This document shows positions 1-8,464 of a stretch of DNA of 64,000 nucleotides, in pieces. Made by a program: the position numbers and the translations under genes. The stretch spans positions 3,930,001 to 3,994,000 of the forward strand of contig NZ_CP036536.1 in assembly GCF_005222225.1 (NCBI RefSeq), given 5' to 3'. This DNA comes from Salinimonas lutimaris. Its GTDB lineage: Bacteria > Pseudomonadota > Gammaproteobacteria > Enterobacterales > Alteromonadaceae. Each line of letters begins with the position of its first letter. Positions within the stretch are counted from its first letter, which is position 1. The notes beneath the pieces were generated by a model that was not told the DNA's origin, searched no databases, and worked only from the letters and a program-made list of their open reading frames with translations.

Positions 1-526
1 CGCCGTTCATCATCATCATGCCAGTATTGATTTCGCGTATTTCACGCTGGGCATCGGTGGCATCTTTATGTTCAACAATCGCGCTGATATTGCCCTGTTC
101 ATTTCTAACAATACGGCCCATACCAGTGGGGTCGTCCAGCTCCACCGTCAGCAGAGCCAGGTCACAATCGGCTTTTACTTTCACCAGACGCTCCAGGGTT
201 TGCTGACGAATCAGGGGCGCGTCCCCCACCAGCACCAGCACATCCTCATCGTCTTTAACATGCGGCGCAGCCTGCTGCACAGCATGGCCGGTGCCCAGCT
301 GTTCTGCCTGTAAGCACCAGTTCAGATTCTGACCGCTGACTTCATCCTGTAGCTGGTCACCGCCGTGGCCGTATACCAGATGAACTGCACTGGCCTGCAT
401 CTGTTCAACCGTATTGATGATGCGCTGCACCATCGGCACGCCACCTACCTTGTGCAGCACTTTAGGTAAAGAAGACTTCATCCGGGTGCCTTTACCGGCA
501 GCCAGAACAACAACAGAAAACGCCAT
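1..526 (-). CDS. glmU: Bifunctional UDP-GlcNAc pyrophosphorylase / GlcN-1-P acetyltransferase, N-terminal part
   Basis: This is the first 175 codons of GlmU; the rest lies beyond the left edge. GlmU makes UDP-N-acetylglucosamine for peptidoglycan and LPS in the cytoplasm. The reverse strand from the ATG at 526 reads [16 protein letters not shown], the nucleotidyltransferase signature, followed by [10 protein letters not shown], the uridyl-binding [12 protein letters not shown] and VLVGDAPLI. Family members usually read YGDTPLI there, so this is a small variation. Only the N-terminal pyrophosphorylase domain is visible; the left-handed beta-helix acetyltransferase domain is outside the window. 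The identification is secure from motif order. It is transcribed away from the GGDEF gene, so the ~200 bp between them holds divergent promoters. Confidence 0.96.
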   Translation of the reverse strand, partial: MAFSVVVLAAGKGTRMKSSLPKVLHKVGGVPMVQRIINTVEQMQASAVHLVYGHGGDQLQDEVSGQNLNWCLQAEQLGTGHAVQQAAPHVKDDEDVLVLVGDAPLIRQQTLERLVKVKADCDLALLTVELDDPTGMGRIVRNEQGNISAIVEHKDATDAQREIREINTGMMMMNG

Positions 527-723
527 GCAAATTCCTTAACGTGTAAAATTCAAATCGATAATGTAATCAGTGTAACCAAGCTGTTGAGCTACGTCAGCGT
601 CTAATTTGTATGTATTTATGCACTTTTTATACACAAGTGCATCTGGTCGGGCACTTAATGACCAGTTATACTCTGTAACACCCATTTACGATTATAAATT
701 TACGCAAAGGAGTTTGCTTTTTC

Positions 724-2145
724 GTGGCAGCATTCAGGACGCTCCATCGCAGTATATTACTGTTGTTTGTCGTGGTGGTTATCGCCATTGTGACCCTGGT
801 TCATTTTAGTGTATCTAAAATTGTAGCCGAGCAGAGTCGTGCCCAGCAGCAGTCCATTTCTCCGGCCATCGCCCTGGTGGTCAATGAACTGTTCAAACCT
901 TTGCATGTAGCCGAAGCACTGGGCCGCTCCCAGGAGCTTATCACCCTGCTGGATAACGATAAGCTGAATAAAGAAGATGCCTTTGCCATGCTTGACCGGC
1001 TGGAGCATGAGTTTGATCTGATCTTTTTTGTTGCCAGCGAAAAAAGCCGTATGCAGTACATGTCAGATGGCATGATCATTCCGCTGGTCGAAGGTCAGGT
1101 AAACTGGTATTTCAAATACAAAGAACTTCCCGAAGACGCAGTGGCCGATATAGGTAAATGGGAAGACACCCATTTTTATATCGACCTGAAAATCTACAAC
1201 GAAGACGGGGAATTTCTGGGCTTTTTCGGGGTTGGTAAGAGCCTCAAAGATTTTGTGCGCATTTTTAACAGCTATAAGCAGCAGTACGGCTACGATTTTA
1301 TCTTTGTGGATGATAAAAACGACATTATGTTGTCATCCGACCCGGCGCTGATGGCCGAATACTCCGACTTTACCAATTTGTCTGAATTAAGCTGGTTTGC
1401 CAGCCTGCCGGCAGACGTGCGCAGCAAACGCGCTCTGAATAACCGCCTTATTACCATTGACCAGCAGGAATATCTGGCGCTGGAAGTTAATCTGGAACAG
1501 TTTAACTGGACGGTGTTTTTACTCAGCCCGCTGGACAAACGTCAGACTGAAATCTCTCACGGGTTTATTGTCAGCATAGTGACATTACTGGTGGTAGTGT
1601 TTGCTATTTTTCTGATGATTTATCACCTGCTGTATTATTTTCGCCGGGATATGCACCCGAAGCTGGTGATGCCAGCTCCTTTCCGCCTGCCGGAAAAAGC
1701 GGCGGTAGAAGCCGATTATGTTCAGCTGATGAAAGCCTATCAGTCGCTTAGCGTGATGCTGGTAGATATCGACAACTTTACTATGATCAATGATACCTAT
1801 GGCCGGGCCACAGGCGATAAGGTGCATCAGCAGATCACCGATTATCTGAGTAGCGCGCTGAGTACCAAAGATGTGTTAGGCCGCTGGAGCAGCGAAGAAT
1901 TTATTATTCTGCTGCCTGAAACCGGCCCCCACGAAGCCATGGAAGTGGCGGAGAACCTGCGTAAGGGGATTGCTGCCTTACCTCCGTTGGAAAACAGTAC
2001 CCAGCTTGGCGTCACCGCCTCCTTTGGTATTTCCTATACCGCAACCAACCGGCCGATGAACGAAGTCGCCAGCCATGCAGAAGATGCGCTGTACCAGGCG
2101 CGCCGTGAAGGCTGCAACATGGTGCGTATGGAACTGGTGTCTTAA
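724..2145 (+). CDS. Membrane-anchored GGDEF-family protein with degenerate SSEEF site
   Basis: 473 residues from a GTG start. The SD AAAGGAG at 706-712 is 11 nt away, which is long but is the only good candidate. A TM helix at ~10-29, a ~250-residue periplasmic region and a second TM at ~280-302 suggest a Cache-like sensor, followed by a cytoplasmic GGDEF domain at ~340-470. The metal-binding DIDNFTMINDTYG segment (348-360) is kept. The signature at 389-393 is SSEEF instead of GG(D/E)EF, and the inhibitory RxxD site is STKD, lacking the Arg. GGDEF proteins make cyclic-di-GMP; loss of both glycines makes weak or no cyclase activity likely, so it may act as a sensor or effector. Family assignment is certain, activity is not. 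Confidence 0.88.
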   Translation: MAAFRTLHRSILLLFVVVVIAIVTLVHFSVSKIVAEQSRAQQQSISPAIALVVNELFKPLHVAEALGRSQELITLLDNDKLNKEDAFAMLDRLEHEFDLIFFVASEKSRMQYMSDGMIIPLVEGQVNWYFKYKELPEDAVADIGKWEDTHFYIDLKIYNEDGEFLGFFGVGKSLKDFVRIFNSYKQQYGYDFIFVDDKNDIMLSSDPALMAEYSDFTNLSELSWFASLPADVRSKRALNNRLITIDQQEYLALEVNLEQFNWTVFLLSPLDKRQTEISHGFIVSIVTLLVVVFAIFLMIYHLLYYFRRDMHPKLVMPAPFRLPEKAAVEADYVQLMKAYQSLSVMLVDIDNFTMINDTYGRATGDKVHQQITDYLSSALSTKDVLGRWSSEEFIILLPETGPHEAMEVAENLRKGIAALPPLENSTQLGVTASFGISYTATNRPMNEVASHAEDALYQARREGCNMVRMELVS

Positions 2146-2162
2146 CGCTTTCTGACTCAGCG

Positions 2163-3053
2163 TTATTTACTGACCGCAAGTCCGCGCCTGGCAAACAGGC
2201 GCGTAATGCCGGTTGTCAGTGCCACCCCGCCCAGAATCAGCGCCCCGCCCACAAGGGTTTGTCCACTCATGGTTTCGCCCAGCAAAATCAGCCCCCACAG
2301 TATGCCAAATAGCGGCACCAGATACGCCACGGTAATCGCCTTGGCCGGCCCGATATTGGCAATTAGCTGAAAATACAGAATATAAGCAATACCGGTCCCC
2401 AGCACCGCCAGCCCGATGGCATTGAGCCAGCCATTCATCGAAGGCATGGTCTGCGGCCAGGTTGCTATGGCCAGCGGCAACAGCATCACCGAGGCCATCG
2501 CCTGGCTACCGGCAGCCACCGCCAGTGGTTTTACGCCCTGTAAAAAACGTTTCATCATACAGGCGGCCAGCCCGTAGCAGGTGGTCGCCAGACAAGCTGC
2601 AATAATGGGCATGATCGACAACTGCCCGCCCGATACCTTTTGCTCACTGATGACAGCCACCCCCACAAACCCGCACAGCAGGCCAAAAATAGCGGTTTTG
2701 TTAAGCTTATCCTGCAACCAGAAGTATGCCACCAGCGCACCGAACATCGGTGCGGTAGCGTTTAAAATGGCGTTTACGCCCGCTTCCAGATACAGGCTCG
2801 AATAATTAAACAGTGAAAATGGAATGGCGGTATTAACCGCGCCAATTAAACAAATGGGCCAGAAAAAACGCTTTATATCTCGCAGGCCGCCCATAATAAA
2901 CAGCGCCGGAGCCATCACAGCGGTCGCCAGTACGGTACGCACCTCTACCAGCGCAAAAACACCAAATTCAGGTGCGGCCACCCGCATAAACATAAACGAG
3001 CCGCCCCAGATAGCGCCCAGCGCAATCAGTGCAAACATATCTTTTACAGGCAT
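2163..3053 (-). CDS. EamA/DMT-superfamily inner-membrane transporter
   Basis: A 296-residue, very hydrophobic protein with about ten predicted TM helices arranged as two EamA repeats. The first starts near ALIALGAIWGGSFMFMRVA and the second near GLAACMMKRFLQGV, as in drug/metabolite transporters such as RhtA or YedA. The substrate cannot be told from sequence. Its ATG overlaps the ogt stop codon by one base (TGATG), so it is the third gene of the Ada-AlkA, ogt, eamA operon. Export of an alkylating metabolite or a damaged base would fit that context, but this is speculation. Confidence 0.85.
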   Translation of the reverse strand: MPVKDMFALIALGAIWGGSFMFMRVAAPEFGVFALVEVRTVLATAVMAPALFIMGGLRDIKRFFWPICLIGAVNTAIPFSLFNYSSLYLEAGVNAILNATAPMFGALVAYFWLQDKLNKTAIFGLLCGFVGVAVISEQKVSGGQLSIMPIIAACLATTCYGLAACMMKRFLQGVKPLAVAAGSQAMASVMLLPLAIATWPQTMPSMNGWLNAIGLAVLGTGIAYILYFQLIANIGPAKAITVAYLVPLFGILWGLILLGETMSGQTLVGGALILGGVALTTGITRLFARRGLAVSK

Positions 3054-3505
3054 CAGGCTGTGGCTCCTTCCAGTTTCAGTAAGTGGGCTTTACGCTCAAG
3101 TCCGCCGGCATAGCCGGTTAGCTTGCCGTTACTGCCAATAACCCGGTGACAGGGCACCACAATGCTCAGCGGATTACGTCCGTTGGCCATCCCCACGGCC
3201 CGCACTGCTTTAGGGTTACCAATGGCATTGGCAATATGCTGGTAACTGGCTGTGTGGCCATACTCAATGGTGGTGAGCTGTTGCCATACCGCCTGCTGAA
3301 ACGCCGTACCGGCAGCATCAAGCGGCAGGTCAAAGCGGGTCAGCGCACCGGCAAAATACGCGGTTAACTGCTCGCTGGCTTGTTGTGTCAGTGCACCGGG
3401 TTTATCCGGCACGGCTTCTTGTACAAAGGTAATGGCGCTAATACCGCGTTGCGACGCACTCACCTGTAATAGCCCACAGGGGGTATGAATAGTTTGGTAA
3501 AACAT
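3053..3505 (-). CDS. ogt: Methylated-DNA-[protein]-cysteine S-methyltransferase
   Basis: A 150-residue suicide methyltransferase that moves the methyl group from O6-methylguanine (and O4-methylthymine) to its own cysteine. The active-site motif VVPCHRVIG is at ~116-124 with Cys119, preceded by the helix-turn-helix (AFQQAVWQQL, YGHTASYQHIANAIGNPKAVRAVG) that binds the minor groove. The length fits Ogt rather than full-length Ada. The ATG overlaps the stop of the upstream Ada-AlkA gene (TAATG), implying translational coupling. Together the two genes repair both O6- and N-alkyl lesions. Confidence 0.96.
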   Translation of the reverse strand: MFYQTIHTPCGLLQVSASQRGISAITFVQEAVPDKPGALTQQASEQLTAYFAGALTRFDLPLDAAGTAFQQAVWQQLTTIEYGHTASYQHIANAIGNPKAVRAVGMANGRNPLSIVVPCHRVIGSNGKLTGYAGGLERKAHLLKLEGATA

Positions 3506-4914
3506 TATTTATCTCCGGCCTGGTTCAGGGCAATATCCCACATTTGCATGGTCAGATAACTTCGCCACGGCGCGGCTTTGTGTGGCTCAAATGGCTGCAT
3601 GGCAGCGGCGCGCCTGACAATCAGGTCGCCGGCCAGATAAATATCACTGTGACTGGCGCCGCGCATTTGCATGTACTGCACAGTCCAGGGGCCAATACCT
3701 TTTAACGCCAGCAGGGTCGCTTCATCCGGCGGCTCGGCCTGGCTGATAAAACACTGCGCCAGGGTCATCAGGGTTTGCTGCCGTGAGGCCGGTAAGCGCA
3801 GCGTACCTTCTGTCATGTGCGCTACCTGATGCGGGCCGGGAAACACCTGTCCGAAAGTATTGGTAGTACCGGTTCGCTCAGCGAGCTGATTCGCATAGGT
3901 ATTGGCGGCTTTGAGTGAAATCTGCTGGCCCAGTACAGCCCGGCAACCAGCTTCAAAATAATCCCAGGTGGCCGGTAAGCGTAGCCCGGGGATCAGCTGC
4001 TGCGGTTTGACGCCGGCTTCCAGTAAAGCTTTCTCAATGATGGCCGGATCGGCGTAGACATCCAGCATCCGGCCCAGATTTTCAATCACAGCCTGCGTGT
4101 ATTCCAGCCTGGTCAGTTGCAGGCTAACCGCAAAGCCGCACCGGGCGTCATCAAACTGGGCACTGATGTGACCGTGAGCATCATCCCAGTTAAATACCCG
4201 GGTGTAGGTATCCTGACTGATGGTTTCAACCGCATCAAGCACATGAGCCTGAATAAACCCGCGCACCTGCGGCCAGTTGTAGGGTGCCTTACAGGCTAAA
4301 AATACGGTTACCGGTGCAGGTTCTGTGGTCACGTTTTTTCCTTGCTGTAACTGAGTGGGTGTTAGTTGCCATAAGCGTTGCATCTGGTTTTGTAAACGGC
4401 GGGCTGAATTAAACCCGCAGGCAATAGCCACATCATTAACGGTTAAGCGGGTTTGCTGCAACAGTTGTTTGGCCAACAACAACTGGTGGTATAACTGTAG
4501 TTGCTTTGGTGACATGCCCAGATGGCCACGTACCAGCTGATATAAATAACGTTCGCTTATGCCCAGGCGCGTGGCAATGTGACTCACCGACTGCACCGGC
4601 AGCGCTTTAAGCAACTGATGCGCCCGGCGAATGGTGGTTTGTACTCCCATCCACGCTGCGGAGCGCGGGGCACTGTCCGGACGGCAACGCAAGCACGGAC
4701 GAAACCCGGCATGCACAGCCTGCACCGCCGCACTGAAATACTGTACATTGTGTTCCGCCGGTAATCGCGCCGGGCACACCGGGCGACAAAAGATACCGGT
4801 ACTGGTTACCGCCACAAAAAATTCCCCGTCAAAGCGCGGGTCCCGGCTCATACGCGCCTGCCGAAACCGCTGTAAAACCGGTTCATCGGTTATCATCAAC
4901 GAGAATTTCTGCAT
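3505..4914 (-). CDS. Ada-type regulator fused to AlkA-type 3-methyladenine DNA glycosylase
   Basis: 469 residues from the ATG at 4914, chosen because AGAGGTG sits just upstream and homologues begin shortly before RFDGEFF. The frame stays open to 5187 but that extension looks non-coding. Domains in order: Ada N-terminal zinc domain with Cys43, Cys47, Cys74 and Cys77 (FCRPVCPAR, CLRCRPDSAP), whose metal-bound Cys accepts methyl groups from phosphotriesters; an AraC-type HTH (~100-190); an AlkA N-terminal domain; and an HhH-GPD glycosylase domain with GIGPWTVQYM and the catalytic Asp in LAGDLI. It removes N3-alkylpurines and is probably a methylation-activated regulator of its own operon. The O6 methyltransferase domain of E. 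coli Ada is absent; ogt next door supplies it. Confidence 0.93.
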   Translation of the reverse strand: MQKFSLMITDEPVLQRFRQARMSRDPRFDGEFFVAVTSTGIFCRPVCPARLPAEHNVQYFSAAVQAVHAGFRPCLRCRPDSAPRSAAWMGVQTTIRRAHQLLKALPVQSVSHIATRLGISERYLYQLVRGHLGMSPKQLQLYHQLLLAKQLLQQTRLTVNDVAIACGFNSARRLQNQMQRLWQLTPTQLQQGKNVTTEPAPVTVFLACKAPYNWPQVRGFIQAHVLDAVETISQDTYTRVFNWDDAHGHISAQFDDARCGFAVSLQLTRLEYTQAVIENLGRMLDVYADPAIIEKALLEAGVKPQQLIPGLRLPATWDYFEAGCRAVLGQQISLKAANTYANQLAERTGTTNTFGQVFPGPHQVAHMTEGTLRLPASRQQTLMTLAQCFISQAEPPDEATLLALKGIGPWTVQYMQMRGASHSDIYLAGDLIVRRAAAMQPFEPHKAAPWRSYLTMQMWDIALNQAGDK

Positions 4915-5099
4915 ATTCACCTCTGCCTTGTCACGGTATAATGACATAAGTTTACCCATGATGGTTGACCTGTGTGCGATGAAATCGGAAGTGACCATGT
5001 TGCACAGTTGATTCTCAAACAGCCGATCCGCATAATACGTCGCACATATAGTCAGACGGTGGTTGGCATCATGCGTCTTATTGAAGAACCGGAGCCCAT

Positions 5100-6242
5100 T
5101 TGCAGTACCTGCGTCGTTGTCTGAATATTTGCCTGTGCTTTTTTGCTGTATTGCTAAGTAGTGTTCCGGCTCAGGCGGAGGAAACACCTGCCTGGGTGAA
5201 CAGCTATGCCCGTTATGTTCAGCGCGAGGCAGAAAAGCTGAACCTGCCCGGCTATGCGTTTGTGTACTATCAGCAGGGGCAAACGCCTAAGGTGTTTGTG
5301 TACGGCCGTACCGCCCGTAATGGTAAGCGCATCTCTCAAGATACGGTTTTCCGGCTGGCCTCGGTGTCAAAATCCTTTACCGGACTGCTGCTGTCTAAAC
5401 TGGTCAAACGGGGCGAGCTTGACTGGGACATGGGAATTAACAAGCTGTTACCGGATATCCCGTTCAAGGGCGCTGGCATGAGTCAGTTGCAGTTACAGCA
5501 TATCAGCGGGCAGTCCAGTGGCTTTATGCCCAATGCCTACGACAACCTGATAGAAGCAGACTACCCGCTCGACCGGGTGCTGGGCGAGCTGGCCAAGCTG
5601 GAACCCATTTGCGCTCCGGGTAAATGCTATACCTATCAAAATGCCCTGTTTGGTGCCATTGAGCATTATTTTGTGACGCACAACACCTCGTATCACCGTC
5701 AGATTCAGGAAAACCTGTTTTCCCCTCTGGGGATGAAAACCGCCAGTGCCGGTAAAGGCGCGCTGATGAGCTCTGCGCAGTGGGCTGAGCCACATATTGC
5801 CATTGCCCGTAACCGCTGGGCAAAAGGTACTGTGGCCAGCGACTACTACCGGTTTACACCGGCTGCCGGGGTGAATGCCAGTATCAGTGACATGACGATT
5901 TATTTGCAGGCGCTGCTGGGTGAGTTTCCCACGGTGGTTCCCCCAGAGCTGGTAAAAGAAATTACCACACCGAGGGTTCGCACCACCCGGGAGATTTATC
6001 GTCGTGGCTGGCGGCCTTACCTGACCGACGCGCATTATGGTCTGGGCTGGCGGGTATATCAGTTTAAAGGCCACACGCTGAATTATCATGGCGGCTGGGT
6101 GAAAGGTTACCGGGCGGATGTGTCGTTTGATCCTGAAGCCAAAGCCGGTTATGTGATGCTGATGAATGCAGAGTCTAATATGATCAACTCTACCACCGCT
6201 GAATTCTGGAAGCGGTATTATGACCAGGCTGACGGCAAATAG
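5100..6242 (+). CDS. Secreted serine hydrolase, beta-lactamase/class C PBP family
   Basis: 380 residues from a TTG start with GGAG at 5091-5094. A signal peptide ends near PAQA-EE (residues 26-27). The catalytic SxxK is Ser88-Val-Ser-Lys91. A YQN triad (in CYTYQNALFG) and a C-terminal HGG (LNYHGGWVKGY) complete the three class C / COG1680 motifs. Members include esterases, D-aminopeptidases and peptidoglycan enzymes; real beta-lactamase activity cannot be assumed. It is divergent from the Ada-AlkA gene. A perfect 9-bp inverted repeat spans its stop codon (6229-6251), which could protect the mRNA 3' end. Confidence 0.88.
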   Translation: MQYLRRCLNICLCFFAVLLSSVPAQAEETPAWVNSYARYVQREAEKLNLPGYAFVYYQQGQTPKVFVYGRTARNGKRISQDTVFRLASVSKSFTGLLLSKLVKRGELDWDMGINKLLPDIPFKGAGMSQLQLQHISGQSSGFMPNAYDNLIEADYPLDRVLGELAKLEPICAPGKCYTYQNALFGAIEHYFVTHNTSYHRQIQENLFSPLGMKTASAGKGALMSSAQWAEPHIAIARNRWAKGTVASDYYRFTPAAGVNASISDMTIYLQALLGEFPTVVPPELVKEITTPRVRTTREIYRRGWRPYLTDAHYGLGWRVYQFKGHTLNYHGGWVKGYRADVSFDPEAKAGYVMLMNAESNMINSTTAEFWKRYYDQADGK

Positions 6243-6263
6243 CCGTCAGCACAGGTTGGTTAA

Positions 6264-8174
6264 TCAGGTTTTCAGGTAGGTATAGCCGTTCAGGCAGTCT
6301 TCGTAAAAATCGGTCCAGCGTACCCCTTCGCGCGGCTTAATCGAGCCATTGGATACCTGTTTATCAATCAGTTTTTTCACGTCATAGGCCATGGCCCGCG
6401 GGTTGTACTGCATAATATTCAGTACGTCCTGCACCGATGAGCCTTTCACCACTTCTTCAATGTAGAAGTCCTGCGGATCATCGTCATGACTGTAAATATG
6501 GACTTCATTCAGCCGACCAAACAGGTTGTGCATGTCGCCCATCACATCCTGATACGCCCCGGTTAAAAACAGTCCGACATGATAATGCTCACCGGATTTA
6601 AGCGGATGCATAGGCAATACATCGGTAATTTCACGTCCCACCGTAAACTGATCAATTTTACCGTCACTGTCACAGGTAATATCCACTAGCGTACAGTTTA
6701 CCGACGGCTTTTCATTCATCCGGGTCAGTGGCACTACCGGCAGTAACTGGTCAATCGCCCAGGTATCGGCTGCTGACTGGAACACCGAGAAATTAGCCAG
6801 ATATTGTGAAGACAGGCTGTAATCCAGCTCCTGTAATTCTTCTGGCACATAGTCTTCATTGGCATACCACTCACGTAAACGCAGCATAATGCGCCAGTAA
6901 ATGGTTTCAATCTTGGCCAGCTCTTCAAGTGTTACCACCCGCAGTTTAAAAGCATCCAGCGCCTGTTCTTTATACTGAGAAGCATCATTAAACACTTCCT
7001 GCATCGAGGTTTGCTGGTCAAAGTCATTTTCCAGCTCACGGATGTTTTTCAAAAATACATGTTCGCCATCTACCTGCTTGGTATCAATTTCGGCACTGTT
7101 GGAGCGAATTTCACCAACAATTTCGGTAATCACACAGCTGTGGTGCGCAGTAATGGCCCGGCCGCTTTCACTTACCAGATTCGGGTGCGGTACTTGTTCT
7201 AAGTCACACACTTCTTTCATGCCATACACCACATCGGCGATGTATTCCTGCATGTCGTAGTTGCGCGAAGACTCGTTGGTAGAAGAGCTGCCGTCGTAAT
7301 CAATACCCAGGCCGCCACCGACATCAACATATTCGAGTTTAAAGCCCATTTTGTGCAGATCGGCATAAATGCGGGCACCTTCACTGATGGCTTCTTTCAC
7401 CGCACGGATGTCGGTTAGCTGGCTACCAATATGAAAATGCAGCAGCTTAAGACAATGGCCCATGTCGTTATCTTCAAGATAGCGGGCGGTCTTAATGATT
7501 TCAGAGATAGTCAGACCAAACTTGGCCCGCTCACCACCAGAGCCTTCCCACTTACCACGGCCTTTCACCGTCATTTTGGCACGTACACCAATGATAGGAT
7601 CCACACCCAGCTCTTTAGCTACTTTCACCAGCAGCAACAGCTCGGAGTATTTTTCGATAACCACGACCATCTTACGGCCCAGTTTACGGCCCAGCAGTGC
7701 CAGACGCATAAACTCATCATCTTTATACCCGTTAAGCACGGTCAGTGAGTCTTCGTTATTGTTCAGCGCAAGCGCAGTGATAAGCTCCGCTTTTGAACCG
7801 GCTTCAAGGCCATAATTGAATGGCGCACCCGCATCCACAATTTCCTCAACCACTTCACGCATCTGGTTTACCTTAATTGGATAAACCCCCTGGTACTGAC
7901 CCTGGTATTCTGCTTCAGTAATCGTATTGCGAAAGATAGTATTAAGGTTTTCAACCTGCGAACGCAGGACATCGTGAAAACGCACTACGACAGGAAACTG
8001 CACGCCTTCTTCGCGAATTTCGTCAATCAGCGCCTGAAAATCTATTCGGATGCTTTTATCCGTTGGGACTGGGGTTACCTGAACATTACCGTTCTCGCCG
8101 ATTTCAAAATAACCGCCACCCCAGCTTGATACGCCGTATAGCTTTTCAGCTTCTTCGATGCTCCACTCAGACAA
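6264..8174 (-). CDS. speA: Biosynthetic arginine decarboxylase
   Basis: A PLP enzyme converting arginine to agmatine, the first step of putrescine synthesis by the SpeA-SpeB route. The start chosen is the TTG at 8174, giving 636 residues: GGAGAGG lies 5 nt upstream and the protein then begins with SEWSIEEAEKLYG, matching family N-termini. The frame runs open to 8318, but that extension resembles a leader, not SpeA. Visible features: GVYPIKVNQ with the PLP lysine, GLEAGSKAEL, LLHFHIGSQ, VDVGGGLGIDYDG and SESGRAITAHH. The length agrees with 630-660 residues for the family. speB is not in the window. Confidence 0.95.
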   Translation of the reverse strand: MSEWSIEEAEKLYGVSSWGGGYFEIGENGNVQVTPVPTDKSIRIDFQALIDEIREEGVQFPVVVRFHDVLRSQVENLNTIFRNTITEAEYQGQYQGVYPIKVNQMREVVEEIVDAGAPFNYGLEAGSKAELITALALNNNEDSLTVLNGYKDDEFMRLALLGRKLGRKMVVVIEKYSELLLLVKVAKELGVDPIIGVRAKMTVKGRGKWEGSGGERAKFGLTISEIIKTARYLEDNDMGHCLKLLHFHIGSQLTDIRAVKEAISEGARIYADLHKMGFKLEYVDVGGGLGIDYDGSSSTNESSRNYDMQEYIADVVYGMKEVCDLEQVPHPNLVSESGRAITAHHSCVITEIVGEIRSNSAEIDTKQVDGEHVFLKNIRELENDFDQQTSMQEVFNDASQYKEQALDAFKLRVVTLEELAKIETIYWRIMLRLREWYANEDYVPEELQELDYSLSSQYLANFSVFQSAADTWAIDQLLPVVPLTRMNEKPSVNCTLVDITCDSDGKIDQFTVGREITDVLPMHPLKSGEHYHVGLFLTGAYQDVMGDMHNLFGRLNEVHIYSHDDDPQDFYIEEVVKGSSVQDVLNIMQYNPRAMAYDVKKLIDKQVSNGSIKPREGVRWTDFYEDCLNGYTYLKT

Positions 8175-8464
8175 TATTGCCTCTCCACTAATGTTAAGCC
8201 CCGGTCCGGGCAACTGACCGGGCGCAATGAATACAATTTGGCGTATTATAGCGATGCTCACTGTTGACGCTATGAGTTTTATCGCGCCTTGGCCAATTTT
8301 TGCCGTAAAAATCATCACAGCTACTGTTTATTCAGCTTACCTAGCCCTTTTGCGCATGAAAACCATTAAAGCGTAAATTTTTATTCAGATTAAATCTGTA
8401 TGTCACTTGCTTTTCCCTTGTGGTTTTTGCACCGTTAGGTCACTAACAATAAAAAAGGACACAC

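Noticed and set aside
4915..5187. N-terminal extension of the Ada-AlkA protein
   Set aside because: It has no similarity to the family, overlaps the divergent serine hydrolase gene and its promoter, and a good SD precedes the internal ATG at 4914.
5100..6242. AmpC-type beta-lactamase resistance gene
   Set aside because: Motifs fit the broad COG1680 hydrolase family; nothing specific to AmpC, and no ampR neighbour.
8175..8318. N-terminal extension of SpeA
   Set aside because: Composition is hydrophobic and unlike the family; a TTG with a strong SD lies at 8174.
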